Assembly (NCBI GenBank): GCA_945870175.1
Contig: CAMBRJ010000011.1
Span: 1 to 19,729, forward strand
From: Gemmatimonas phototrophica
GTDB taxonomy: Bacteria; Gemmatimonadota; Gemmatimonadetes; Gemmatimonadales; Gemmatimonadaceae
Direction of reading: 5' to 3'
Length of the DNA stretch: 19,729 bases
The notes under the pieces are model-generated. The model was not told where the DNA came from and searched no databases. It was given only the letters and a program-made list of their open reading frames with translations. The translations under genes and the position numbers were made by a program. Below, in pieces: positions 7,090 through 14,347 of this stretch (position 1 is its first letter; each line of letters opens with the position of its first letter).

Positions 7090-7776
7090 ATGCAGGATGT
7101 GATCAGCGCGTTAGGGGGATTTCGGGGGGTGCGGGCCGAGTTACTGGTGGCGCTGAAGAAAGCGCAGCCGCTCACGGCCCACGAGCTCGGGGAACAGTTC
7201 GGCCTCACGGCCAACGGGCTCCGGCGCTACCTCAAGGCCCTCGAGGAGGATGGTCTGGTGCATTACGAGCGTGCGGTGCATGGCGTCGGCGCGCCCGTGT
7301 TCGCGTATTCGCTCACGCCGGCCGGAGAAGCGCTCTTCCCACGAAGCTACGTGTCGGTGCTGGCCACGGCGCTCGATGCACTGCGGGCCGAGCAGGGAAC
7401 GGCAGCGGTGGCGGGCGTGTTGGAGGCGGAGTGGAATCGACTGGCTGACGAGGCCGGGCCGGTGCTGGATGCATTGCCGCTCGAGGAGCGCATGCCGTTG
7501 GTGGCCGAGTTGTTGACGGCGAAGGGCTACATGGCGGAGGCGGTGCAGGTCGACCGCGCCGACGGAAAACCCGCCGTGACCACGCTGCGCATTCACAACT
7601 GTGCGGTGCGTGAAATCGCCGATCGGTTCCCGGAAGCGTGTGCGGCGGAAGCAAAGTTCGTGGAGCGGCTGCTCGGTGTCCCTCTGGTGCGCGGCGCGCA
7701 TCGGATGGACGGCTGCGGCCGATGTGAATACGACGTGTCGAGCCACCTTTTGGCCGAGAAACAGGAGCAGGAATGA
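7090..7776 (+). CDS. sufR: SufR-type iron-sulfur cluster-sensing transcriptional regulator
   Basis: A 228-residue repressor with an N-terminal winged helix-turn-helix (about 12-65, with LTAHELGEQFGLTANGLRRYLKAL as the recognition unit) and a C-terminal cysteine cluster. The cysteines are C171, C184, C209 and C212, set in HNCAVREI, PEACAAEA and GCGRCEYDV. SufR proteins bind a 4Fe-4S cluster through such cysteines and repress the suf operon while clusters are plentiful. Its place as first gene before sufB matches cyanobacterial and mycobacterial arrangements. The palindrome just upstream suggests it controls its own operon. Its stop overlaps the sufB start by four bases (ATGA), preceded by an AGGAG site inside sufR. 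The ATG at 7090 gives the shortest natural start and fits the leaderless promoter. Confidence 0.88.
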   Translation: MQDVISALGGFRGVRAELLVALKKAQPLTAHELGEQFGLTANGLRRYLKALEEDGLVHYERAVHGVGAPVFAYSLTPAGEALFPRSYVSVLATALDALRAEQGTAAVAGVLEAEWNRLADEAGPVLDALPLEERMPLVAELLTAKGYMAEAVQVDRADGKPAVTTLRIHNCAVREIADRFPEACAAEAKFVERLLGVPLVRGAHRMDGCGRCEYDVSSHLLAEKQEQE

Positions 7777-9206
7777 GTTCCACTATCGAGTCGCTCGTCA
7801 ATCGCGAGTATCAGTACGGCTTCACGACGGATTTCGAGGCCGAGACGCTCCCGCCCGGTCTGTCCGAGGAGACGGTGCGTTTCATCTCGGCCAAGAAGGG
7901 CGAGCCCGAGTGGCTCCTCAACTGGCGCCTGAAGGCGTTCCGCCGCTGGCTCACGATGACCGAGCCGCACTGGGGCAACGTGCAGTATCCGCCGATCGAC
8001 TATCAGGCTGCGAGCTATTACTCCGCGCCGAAGTCGGTCAAGCCGTTGGCGTCGCTCGACGACGTCGATCCGCAACTGCTCGAGATGTACAGCAAGCTCG
8101 GCATCTCGCTCAGCGAACAGAAGCGCATGAACGGCGTGGCCGTCGATGCCGTGATCGATTCGGTATCCGTGGGCACGACCTACAAGGAAGAGTTGAGCAA
8201 GTACGGCATCATCTTCATGTCATTCAGCGAAGCGGTGCGCGAGCATCCGGAGTTAGTGCAGCAGTACCTCGGCTCGGTGGTGCCGTACAGCGACAACTTC
8301 TTCGCGGCCCTGAACAGCGCCGTCTTTTCTGACGGGTCGTTCTGCTACATCCCGAAGGGGGTGCGGTGCCCGATGGATCTGAGCACCTACTTCCGCATCA
8401 ATGCGGCGGACACGGGCCAGTTCGAACGCACGCTGATCATCGCCGATGAAGGCTCGTATGTGAGCTATCTGGAAGGTTGCACCGCGCCCAAGCGCGACAC
8501 CAACCAGCTGCACGCGGCCATCGTTGAGATCATCGCGCTCGACGGCGCGACGGTGAAGTACAGCACCGTGCAGAACTGGTATGCCGGCGACGAGAACGGC
8601 CTCGGCGGCATCTACAACTTCGTCACCAAGCGCGCCAAGGCGATGGCGAACGCGAAGGTGTCGTGGACGCAGGTGGAAACCGGTTCGGCCATCACGTGGA
8701 AGTATCCGAGCGTGATTCTGCAGGGCGACAACAGCGTCGGCGAGTTCTATTCGGTGGCGGTGGCGAGCAAGATGCAGCAGGCCGACACGGGCACGAAGAT
8801 GATCCACATCGGCCGCAACACGAAGTCCACCATCGTCTCGAAGGGCATCTCGGCGATGAAGGGACAGAACAGCTACCGCGGCAAGGTGCAGATTCTGCCC
8901 AAGGCCGAGGGCGCGCGCAATTACACGCAGTGCGACTCGATGCTGGTGGGCAATGCCTGCGGCGCGCACACGTTCCCGTACGTCGAAGTGGGGAACAACA
9001 GCGCCATTCTCGAGCACGAAGCGAGCACGAGCAAGATCGGCGAAGATCAGATCTTCTACCTCAAGGCGCGCGGGCTCGACGCCGAACAGGCGGTCTCGAT
9101 GATCGTGAGCGGCTTCTGCAAGGAAGTGTTCAAGGAGCTGCCGATGGAGTTCGCGCTCGAAGCGCAGCAGCTGCTTGGGATCACGCTTGAAGGTTCCGTC
9201 GGTTAA
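7773..9206 (+). CDS. sufB: Fe-S cluster assembly scaffold SufB
   Basis: A 477-residue core subunit of the SufBCD complex, on which new Fe-S clusters form in the cytosol. The N-terminus (EYQYGF, then LSEETVRFISAKKGEPEWLL) and the beta-helix core with GCTAPKRDTNQLHAA are highly typical. In the C-terminal part, C387 in NYTQCDSML corresponds to E. coli Cys405, the sulfur acceptor. E416 in LEHEAS sits 29 residues later, as E. coli Glu434 does. The closing PMEFALEAQQLLGITLEGSVG is standard. Length matches the family. An AGGAG ribosome site precedes the ATG inside the end of sufR. Confidence 0.97.
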   Translation: MSSTIESLVNREYQYGFTTDFEAETLPPGLSEETVRFISAKKGEPEWLLNWRLKAFRRWLTMTEPHWGNVQYPPIDYQAASYYSAPKSVKPLASLDDVDPQLLEMYSKLGISLSEQKRMNGVAVDAVIDSVSVGTTYKEELSKYGIIFMSFSEAVREHPELVQQYLGSVVPYSDNFFAALNSAVFSDGSFCYIPKGVRCPMDLSTYFRINAADTGQFERTLIIADEGSYVSYLEGCTAPKRDTNQLHAAIVEIIALDGATVKYSTVQNWYAGDENGLGGIYNFVTKRAKAMANAKVSWTQVETGSAITWKYPSVILQGDNSVGEFYSVAVASKMQQADTGTKMIHIGRNTKSTIVSKGISAMKGQNSYRGKVQILPKAEGARNYTQCDSMLVGNACGAHTFPYVEVGNNSAILEHEASTSKIGEDQIFYLKARGLDAEQAVSMIVSGFCKEVFKELPMEFALEAQQLLGITLEGSVG

Positions 9207-9251
9207 CCGACGTCCTCCCTACTCCGTACCCCTTACTTCGCCCCTACTATC

Positions 9252-9998
9252 ATGCTCGTTATAAACGATCTCCACGCCGCCATCGACGGCAAGCCGATTC
9301 TCAAGGGTATCTCGCTCACCGTGAACGCCGGTGAAGTGCATGCCGTGATGGGCCCGAACGGCTCGGGCAAGAGCACGCTGGCGCAGGTGCTGGCGGGCCA
9401 TCCGGCGTACGAAGTCACCGGCGGCTCCGTGACGTACAACGGCGTGGACCTGCTGGAGCTGGCGCCGGAAGTGCGCGCGCAGAACGGCGTGTTCCTGGCG
9501 TTTCAGTACCCGATCGAGATCCCGGGCGTGACCAACGCGTATTTCCTGCGGGCCGCGTACAACGCGATCCGCAAGTCGAAGGGGCTCGAGGAAGTCGATC
9601 CGATGGAGTTTCTCGACGTGGTCGAGGAGAAGCTCAAGCTGGTGGACATGGATGTGAGCATGATGAGCCGCTCGGTGAACGTAGGCTTCTCGGGTGGTGA
9701 GAAGAAGCGTAACGAGATCCTGCAGATGGCCGTGCTGCAGCCGATGCTCGCCATTCTTGACGAAACCGACTCCGGTCTCGACATCGACGCCCTGCGCATC
9801 GTGGCGAACGGCGTGAACGCGCTCAAGCGCCCGGACAACGCGGCGATCGTGGTGACGCACTACCAGCGCCTGCTCAACTACATCGTGCCCGATTACGTGC
9901 ACGTGCTGGCCGGTGGCCGCATCGTGAAGTCGGGCGACAAGTCGCTCGCGCTGGAGCTCGAAGCCCGCGGATACGACTGGGTGTTGGAGGCGGCGTGA
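9252..9998 (+). CDS. sufC: Fe-S cluster assembly ATPase SufC
   Basis: A 248-residue ABC-type ATPase that binds SufB and SufD and drives the conformational change needed for cluster assembly. Walker A is GPNGSGKST with K40. The ABC signature is FSGGEKKR (146-153). Walker B ends in D170-E171 (LDETDSGLD), and the switch His is H203 in VVTHYQR. VFLAFQYPIEIPGV is the Q-loop region typical of SufC. The 45 bases between sufB and this gene are pyrimidine-rich, and I see no purine-rich ribosome site before the ATG at 9252. MLVINDLHA is nonetheless the expected N-terminus. The stop overlaps sufD by four bases (GTGA). Confidence 0.97.
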   Translation: MLVINDLHAAIDGKPILKGISLTVNAGEVHAVMGPNGSGKSTLAQVLAGHPAYEVTGGSVTYNGVDLLELAPEVRAQNGVFLAFQYPIEIPGVTNAYFLRAAYNAIRKSKGLEEVDPMEFLDVVEEKLKLVDMDVSMMSRSVNVGFSGGEKKRNEILQMAVLQPMLAILDETDSGLDIDALRIVANGVNALKRPDNAAIVVTHYQRLLNYIVPDYVHVLAGGRIVKSGDKSLALELEARGYDWVLEAA

Positions 9999-11338
9999 GC
10001 GCTTCGGTGAGCTCCCCGGTGAGCAGCACGTTGAACTTCCAGGCGCAGGCCAGCGCGTTCGCGGCGTCGGCGTCCGACCGCGCCCCTGCCCCGCTTACCA
10101 CGTTGCGCGCCGCGGGGGCCGAGGCGTTCGCGCGCCTGGGCTTTCCAACGACGCGCAGCGAAGACTGGAAGTACACGAGCGTCTCGGCCATCGCGAACAC
10201 GCCGTTCGTGGCCGCGCAGGACCGTGCCGTGGGCTCGCTCGACGCCGCGGCACTCGAGCCGTACACGTTCGGTGGCACGTGGCCGTTGGTGGTGTTCCTG
10301 AACGGCCGCTTTGCGCCGGCGTTGTCGTCGATCGGCGCGCTACCCGATGGCGTGCGGGTGATGGATCTGGCGACGGCCGCCGCGCAGGAACCGGAGCTGC
10401 TGGCGCGTCACCTCGGCGTGGCGGCTCCGGCCGACCGCGATGGGTTCACCGCGCTCAACGCGGCCTTCGCCGGCGAGGGCGTGCTGATTCATGTGGCGAA
10501 GGAGATGGTGACCGACGTGCCGGTGCACATCCTGCACGTGACCGACGCCAACGGCGCCGGCGTGATGAGCCACGCGCGTCATCTGCTGGTGGCCGAGCGG
10601 CATGCCAAGGCCTCGGTGATCGAGAGCTACGTGTCGCTGGCCGACGTGTCGTACTTCACGAACTCGGTGGTCGAAGTCTCGGTGGACGACGGCGCCACGC
10701 TGCAGCTGCTGCGCATTCAGCGCGAGTCCCCCACGGCGTTTCATGTGGGCACCGTGGAAGCGCGTCAGGGTCGCGACAGTCACTTCATGGCCTTCACGTT
10801 CCAGACCGGTGCGGCGCTCTCGCGCAGCAACGTGTTCACGGTGCTGGCCGGCGAGGGCTGCGGCACGACGCTGAACGGCTTGTACATGCTGGGCCATGCG
10901 CAGCACGGCGATCACCAGACGCGCGTGGAGCATGTGGCGCCGCATTGCTTCAGCCGCGAGGCGTACAAGGGCTTGCTCGACGACGCGTCGCACGGCGTGT
11001 TCAACGGCAAGGTGTATGTGCACCCCGAAGCGCAGAAGACCGACGGCAAGCAGACCAACAACACGCTGCTGCTGTCGAAGGACGCGCAGATCGACACCAA
11101 GCCGCAGCTCGAGATTTTTGCGGACGATGTGAAGTGCACGCACGGGGCCACTGTGGGCCGCATCGACGAGACAGCGCTGTTCTACCTGAAGAGCCGCGGC
11201 GTGGGTCAGCTGCTCGCCCGCCAGTTGCTCATGTACGCCTTCGCCGCCGATGTGCTCGAAACGATCGAGAACGAAGCGGTGAAGGAAGCGCTGGAGCAGC
11301 TGACGATGGTGCGGTTTACGGGCGAGACCAGTCACTGA
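9995..11338 (+). CDS. sufD: Fe-S cluster assembly protein SufD
   Basis: A 447-residue paralog of SufB that completes the SufBCD complex. The N-terminal SRSEDWKYT-type motif is present as TRSEDWKYTSV, followed by the beta-helix core. In the C-terminal part, QLEIFADDVKCTHGATVG carries H383, equivalent to E. coli His360 at the SufB-SufD cluster site. The following LFYLKSRGVG and QLLMYAFAADVLE are also standard. A GTG start overlaps the sufC stop, so translation is probably coupled. The first 30 or so residues are Ala/Ser-rich and poorly conserved, as is common. The next gene, sufU, starts five bases after the stop. Confidence 0.96.
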   Translation: MSASVSSPVSSTLNFQAQASAFAASASDRAPAPLTTLRAAGAEAFARLGFPTTRSEDWKYTSVSAIANTPFVAAQDRAVGSLDAAALEPYTFGGTWPLVVFLNGRFAPALSSIGALPDGVRVMDLATAAAQEPELLARHLGVAAPADRDGFTALNAAFAGEGVLIHVAKEMVTDVPVHILHVTDANGAGVMSHARHLLVAERHAKASVIESYVSLADVSYFTNSVVEVSVDDGATLQLLRIQRESPTAFHVGTVEARQGRDSHFMAFTFQTGAALSRSNVFTVLAGEGCGTTLNGLYMLGHAQHGDHQTRVEHVAPHCFSREAYKGLLDDASHGVFNGKVYVHPEAQKTDGKQTNNTLLLSKDAQIDTKPQLEIFADDVKCTHGATVGRIDETALFYLKSRGVGQLLARQLLMYAFAADVLETIENEAVKEALEQLTMVRFTGETSH

Positions 11339-11343
11339 GCATC

Positions 11344-11805
11344 ATGTCCGACCTCCAAGAGCTCTATCAGTCCGTCATTCTCGACCACAACCGCAAGCCG
11401 CGCAATTTCGGCGTGCTCGAGGGGTCGAATCGCGCCGCGGACGGCAAGAATCCGTTGTGCGGTGACGAAGTCCATGTGGCGTTGCACGTGGATGGCGACG
11501 TGATCACCGACGTCAAGTTCACGGGCCACGGCTGCGCGATTTCCAAGGCGTCGGCGTCGCTCATGACGGCGGCGGTGAAGGGCAAGACGCGCGAGGAGGC
11601 GGAGGCGTTGTTCGCGCGCTTTCACGCGCTGGTGCTTGGGCAGGATGCCGGCGGCGGGAAGGATCTGGGGCCGCTCGTGGTGTTTTCGGGGGTGTCGCGC
11701 TTTCCGGTGCGCGTGAAGTGTGCCTCGCTGGCGTGGCATACGCTCAAGGCCGCGCTGGACGACGGGCCGACCGAGGCGGTGCCCTCCGTCAGTACCGAAG
11801 CGTGA
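11344..11805 (+). CDS. sufU: sulfur-transfer protein SufU
   Basis: A 153-residue zinc-dependent sulfur-relay protein that takes persulfide sulfur from SufS and passes it to SufBCD. The zinc ligands match B. subtilis SufU (C41, D43, C66, C128): C39 and D41 in NPLCGDEV, C64 in GHGCAISKAS, and C126 in RVKCASLAW. It carries the region of about 18-20 extra residues between the second and third cysteines that separates SufU from IscU (about 88-112 here). It also lacks the IscU LPPVK motif. The N-terminus LYQSVILDHNRKPRNFG is typical. No clear ribosome site precedes the ATG, but the gene follows sufD by only five bases. The stop overlaps the Rieske gene by GTGA. Confidence 0.95.
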   Translation: MSDLQELYQSVILDHNRKPRNFGVLEGSNRAADGKNPLCGDEVHVALHVDGDVITDVKFTGHGCAISKASASLMTAAVKGKTREEAEALFARFHALVLGQDAGGGKDLGPLVVFSGVSRFPVRVKCASLAWHTLKAALDDGPTEAVPSVSTEA

Positions 11806-12134
11806 GTGTTCCGGATGGGTTTGTTCGCGCGGCCGCGTTGCGGGAGATCGAGGCGGGACTCCCGCTGGGTGTGGTGATGCGCGACGGGCGGCGAGTGTGT
11901 CTGGTGCGCGACGGCGACGCGGTGCACGCGGTGGACGATCGCTGTCCGCACCGGGACTTCGCGATCTCCGGCGGTGACCTGGTGGAACCGTGTGTGCTCG
12001 AGTGTCCGTGGCATGGCGCGCGTTTCGATGTGCGCACCGGCGCGGTGCTCTCCGGTCCCTCCACCGACGATCTGGGGACGTATCCCGTGCAGGTCGTCGA
12101 TGGTGATGTCTTTGTCGGGCCGCGTCGCACGTAG
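11802..12134 (+). CDS. Rieske [2Fe-2S] ferredoxin (NirD/BphF-like)
   Basis: A 110-residue soluble Rieske domain protein. The cluster ligands are C48-P-H50 and C68-P-W-H71, giving the C-x-H-x17-C-x2-H signature. CPHRDFAISGGDL and CPWHGARFDVRTG are textbook box I and box II sequences. There is no membrane anchor or signal peptide. A GTG start overlaps the sufU stop by four bases. A longer open frame upstream lies within sufU. Its place between sufU and sufS suggests it supplies electrons during cluster assembly, or is a client carrying the first clusters made. Similar Rieske genes are known in SUF clusters of some other bacteria. The role here is inferred from position only. Confidence 0.9.
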   Translation: MSVPDGFVRAAALREIEAGLPLGVVMRDGRRVCLVRDGDAVHAVDDRCPHRDFAISGGDLVEPCVLECPWHGARFDVRTGAVLSGPSTDDLGTYPVQVVDGDVFVGPRRT

Positions 12135-12182
12135 TTCGCCGTGCGTGGCAAGCTGATGGCCCGTTCGTCTTCGAGAGGTTCT

Positions 12183-13409
12183 ATGTCGATCGCGTCTCTG
12201 GCGCCCCGCGCTGATTTTCCATTGCTCGCCGCCAACCCGGCGATGCACTACCTCGACTCGGCGGCCACGTCGCAGAAGCCGGCGGCGATGCTCGATGCAT
12301 TGCGCCGCTTCTACGAGACATCGAACGCCAATCCGCATCGCGGCGCCTATGCGCTGTCGGCGCTGGCCACCGACGCCTACCAGGATGCCCGCGCGACGAT
12401 CGCGCGCTTCGTGGGCGTGGCCAATGCCGACTGCCTGATCTTCACGCGCGGCACCACCGAGTCGATGAATCTCGTGGCGTCAAGCTGGGGCGGCGCGCAT
12501 GTCGGACCCGGCGACGAGATCGTGGTATCGGCGCTCGAGCACCATGCCAACTTCGTGCCCTGGCAGCAGCTTGCGCTGCGCACGGGCGCCACGCTGCGCA
12601 TCGTCGAGCTCACGGCCACGCAGACGATCGACCTCGACATGCTGCGCGACGTGGTCGGCGCGCGCACCAAGATCGTGGCGATCACCCATGTGTCGAACGC
12701 CGTAGGCTCCATCACGCCACTGCACGACGTGGTGCGCATCGTGCGCTCACGGTCGGCGGCGGTGATCGTGGTCGATGGCGCCCAAGCGGTACCGCATCTG
12801 GCCGTGAATTTCGACGCACTCGACATCGACTTCTACGCGTTCAGCGGCCACAAGCTGCTGGGTCCGATGGGCATCGGCGTGCTGGTGGGGCGCCGGACGC
12901 TGCTGGAGGCGATGCCGCCGTATCAGTTCGGCGGCGACATGATCGAGTGGGTGCGCGACACCGACAGCACCTGGAACGTGCTCCCGCACAAGTTCGAGGC
13001 CGGCACCCCCAATGCGGCCGACGCCGTGGCCCTGGCGGCCGCTGTACGCTATCTGGACGGCCTGGGCATGGTCCAGGTCCGCGCGCACGAGATTGCGCTC
13101 CTGGAGGCCGCTGAGGCCCGCGTGCGGGCCCTGCCCGGGGTCACCGTGTACGGACCGCCGCCGGCCCAGCGCAGTGGCGTGCTCAGCTTCTCGCTGGCCG
13201 ACGTGCATCCGCATGACCTGGCCACGATTCTCGATCAGCACGGGGTCTGCATCCGGGCCGGCCATCATTGCGCGCAGCCGCTCATGCGGCGCCTGGGCGT
13301 GAGCGCCACGGCACGGGCCAGCTTCTACGTGTACAGCGATGGCCGTGATGTGGACGCCCTCGTTGGGGCCCTCACGGCGGCGCAGCAGCTGTTCGCGACG
13401 GTCGATTGA
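12183..13409 (+). CDS. sufS: cysteine desulfurase SufS
   Basis: A 408-residue PLP-dependent group II cysteine desulfurase, converting cysteine to alanine and holding the released sulfur as a persulfide for SufU. Conserved parts in order: LDSAATSQKP, RGAYALSALAT, ALEHHANFVPW (PLP stacking His), VDGAQAVPH, and SGHKLLGP with the PLP lysine K224. The catalytic cysteine is C363 in RAGHHCAQP. These positions match E. coli SufS (K226, C364). The ATG at 12183 has a good GAGAGG ribosome site five bases upstream and yields the usual N-terminus. An in-frame GTG at 12141 is less likely. The stop overlaps the next gene (TTGA). Confidence 0.96.
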   Translation: MSIASLAPRADFPLLAANPAMHYLDSAATSQKPAAMLDALRRFYETSNANPHRGAYALSALATDAYQDARATIARFVGVANADCLIFTRGTTESMNLVASSWGGAHVGPGDEIVVSALEHHANFVPWQQLALRTGATLRIVELTATQTIDLDMLRDVVGARTKIVAITHVSNAVGSITPLHDVVRIVRSRSAAVIVVDGAQAVPHLAVNFDALDIDFYAFSGHKLLGPMGIGVLVGRRTLLEAMPPYQFGGDMIEWVRDTDSTWNVLPHKFEAGTPNAADAVALAAAVRYLDGLGMVQVRAHEIALLEAAEARVRALPGVTVYGPPPAQRSGVLSFSLADVHPHDLATILDQHGVCIRAGHHCAQPLMRRLGVSATARASFYVYSDGRDVDALVGALTAAQQLFATVD

Positions 13410-13864
13410 GCCGCGTGGCGCCGTTCACGGCGAGCATCGCGGCGATGTATCAGGATGGGCTCCTGGCCCACCATCGCGCGCCACGCAACCGTCGGGTGAT
13501 CGACGCGCCCACGGCGATCGGCGCGCGGAAGAATCCGGTGTGCGGCGATGAGATCACCGTCATGGTGGCACTCGACGCCGACGTGGTGCGCGACGTGGCG
13601 TTCACCGGTCGCGGCTGCTCGATCGCGACGGCATCGGCCTCGATGATGACGGATGCCATCGTCGGGCGCACCGTAGGGGCGGCGCTGGCGGTGGCGGATG
13701 CCGTGGATCGCATGCTGCACGCCTCGGGCGTCGTCGCGAGCGCGGAGGCGGTGCTTCCGGAGGCGCTGACGCCGTTGCTCGGCGTGGCGCCATTCCCTGG
13801 GCGCCACGGCTGCGCGATGCTGCCGTGGCAGGCGTTGCGCGAGGCGCTTGCGGCGAAGCGGTAG
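13406..13864 (+). CDS. second SufU-like protein (divergent paralog)
   Basis: A 152-residue SufU/IscU-family protein. The zinc or cluster ligands are kept: C46 and D48 in NPVCGDEI, C71 in GRGCSIATAS, and C136 in GRHGCAMLPW. The spacing between the first two cysteines is the same as in the upstream SufU (25). Alignable blocks are (L/M)YQ, H-R-x-PRN, KNP-x-CGDE and ASAS-x-MT. It differs most in the region before the third cysteine, where VRVKCASLAW is replaced by GRHGCAMLPW, and in an Ala-rich linker of about 100-120. A TTG start overlapping the sufS stop is proposed; a GTG at 13415 is the alternative. It is the last gene of the suf operon. Whether it relays sulfur, holds clusters or modulates SufS cannot be told. 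Confidence 0.88.
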   Translation: MSRVAPFTASIAAMYQDGLLAHHRAPRNRRVIDAPTAIGARKNPVCGDEITVMVALDADVVRDVAFTGRGCSIATASASMMTDAIVGRTVGAALAVADAVDRMLHASGVVASAEAVLPEALTPLLGVAPFPGRHGCAMLPWQALREALAAKR

Positions 13865-13904
13865 CGCGGGCCCCCTGTTTCAGGCGGGTCGCACGCGGGA
13901 CCTG

Positions 13905-13933
13905 TTGACGGGGTAGGCGCGCGGCGTTCCATT
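13905..13933 (+). promoter_or_regulatory. candidate promoter of the YciI gene, possibly leaderless
   Basis: TTGACG (-35, 13905-13910), a 17-base spacer and TCCATT (-10, 13928-13933). The -10 match is weak (three of six), but the box ends six bases before the ATG, the same geometry as the sufR promoter. Confidence 0.3.
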
Positions 13934-13939
13934 CCGTGC

Positions 13940-14236
13940 ATGTACGCACTCGCCATCATCCGATACCGTCGCCCGTTCGAAGAGATCGCTCCGCATGTCG
14001 AGGAGCACCGGGCCTATCTCAAGGAACTCAAGGCCCAGGGGCTGTTGCTGGCGTCGGGGCCGTTCGATCCACGGACCGGCGGCGGGCTGCTGCTGCGCAT
14101 CCCCGACGGTGAAGAGATGAATGCGGCGCTGGATCGCATTCGCGACGGCGATCCGTTTACGCGGCGGTCGTTGGCGCAGTACGAGCTGTTGCCGTGGAAC
14201 CCGGTGATCGGCACGGAAGGGCTCGACCGGTTGTAG
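13940..14236 (+). CDS. YciI family protein
   Basis: A 98-residue protein with the YciI-like ferredoxin-type fold. The conserved pair H23 (VEEHRAYL) and D43 (ASGPFDPRTGG), thought to form the active site in this family, is present. The strand order MYALAIIRY, then LLLASGPF, then GGLLLRIPD, ending YELLPWNPVIG, is typical. Members include a chlorohydroquinone dehydrochlorinase, but most have no known substrate, so none is assigned. It sits 75 bases after the suf operon, with its own candidate promoter, and converges on the NAGPA gene. Confidence 0.85.
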   Translation: MYALAIIRYRRPFEEIAPHVEEHRAYLKELKAQGLLLASGPFDPRTGGGLLLRIPDGEEMNAALDRIRDGDPFTRRSLAQYELLPWNPVIGTEGLDRL

Positions 14237-14262
14237 GCTTCGGGGAGTGCTCGGGGTGCGTG

Positions 14263-14307
14263 CGGACCGTTCGTACTGAGCGGACGGTCTGGAGGTTCAC
14301 GCGAACC
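14263..14307. terminator. two hairpins in the convergent gap after the YciI and NAGPA genes
   Basis: The first hairpin pairs 14263-14273 with 14281-14291 (11 bp including two G-U pairs, 7-base loop). The second pairs 14294-14298 with 14303-14307 (5 bp, 4-base loop). No U tract follows either one on either strand, so this is at best a non-canonical or Rho-assisted two-way terminator. Confidence 0.4.
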
Positions 14308-14347
14308 GCTTGACGTTCCGTTGGCTACGCCCTCTCCGACCGCACGA

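Noticed and set aside
8253..9017. 254-codon minus-strand frame inside sufB
   Set aside because: It is the antisense shadow of a near-invariant gene and shows no recognisable motifs.
10279..11340. Long plus-strand frame running through sufD before sufU
   Set aside because: Only the part from 11344 (SufU) has family character. The upstream part is an Arg-rich shadow of sufD in another frame.
13865..13904. Possible terminator after the suf operon
   Set aside because: Only short, broken inverted repeats (such as CAGG/CCTG) and no T run on either strand.
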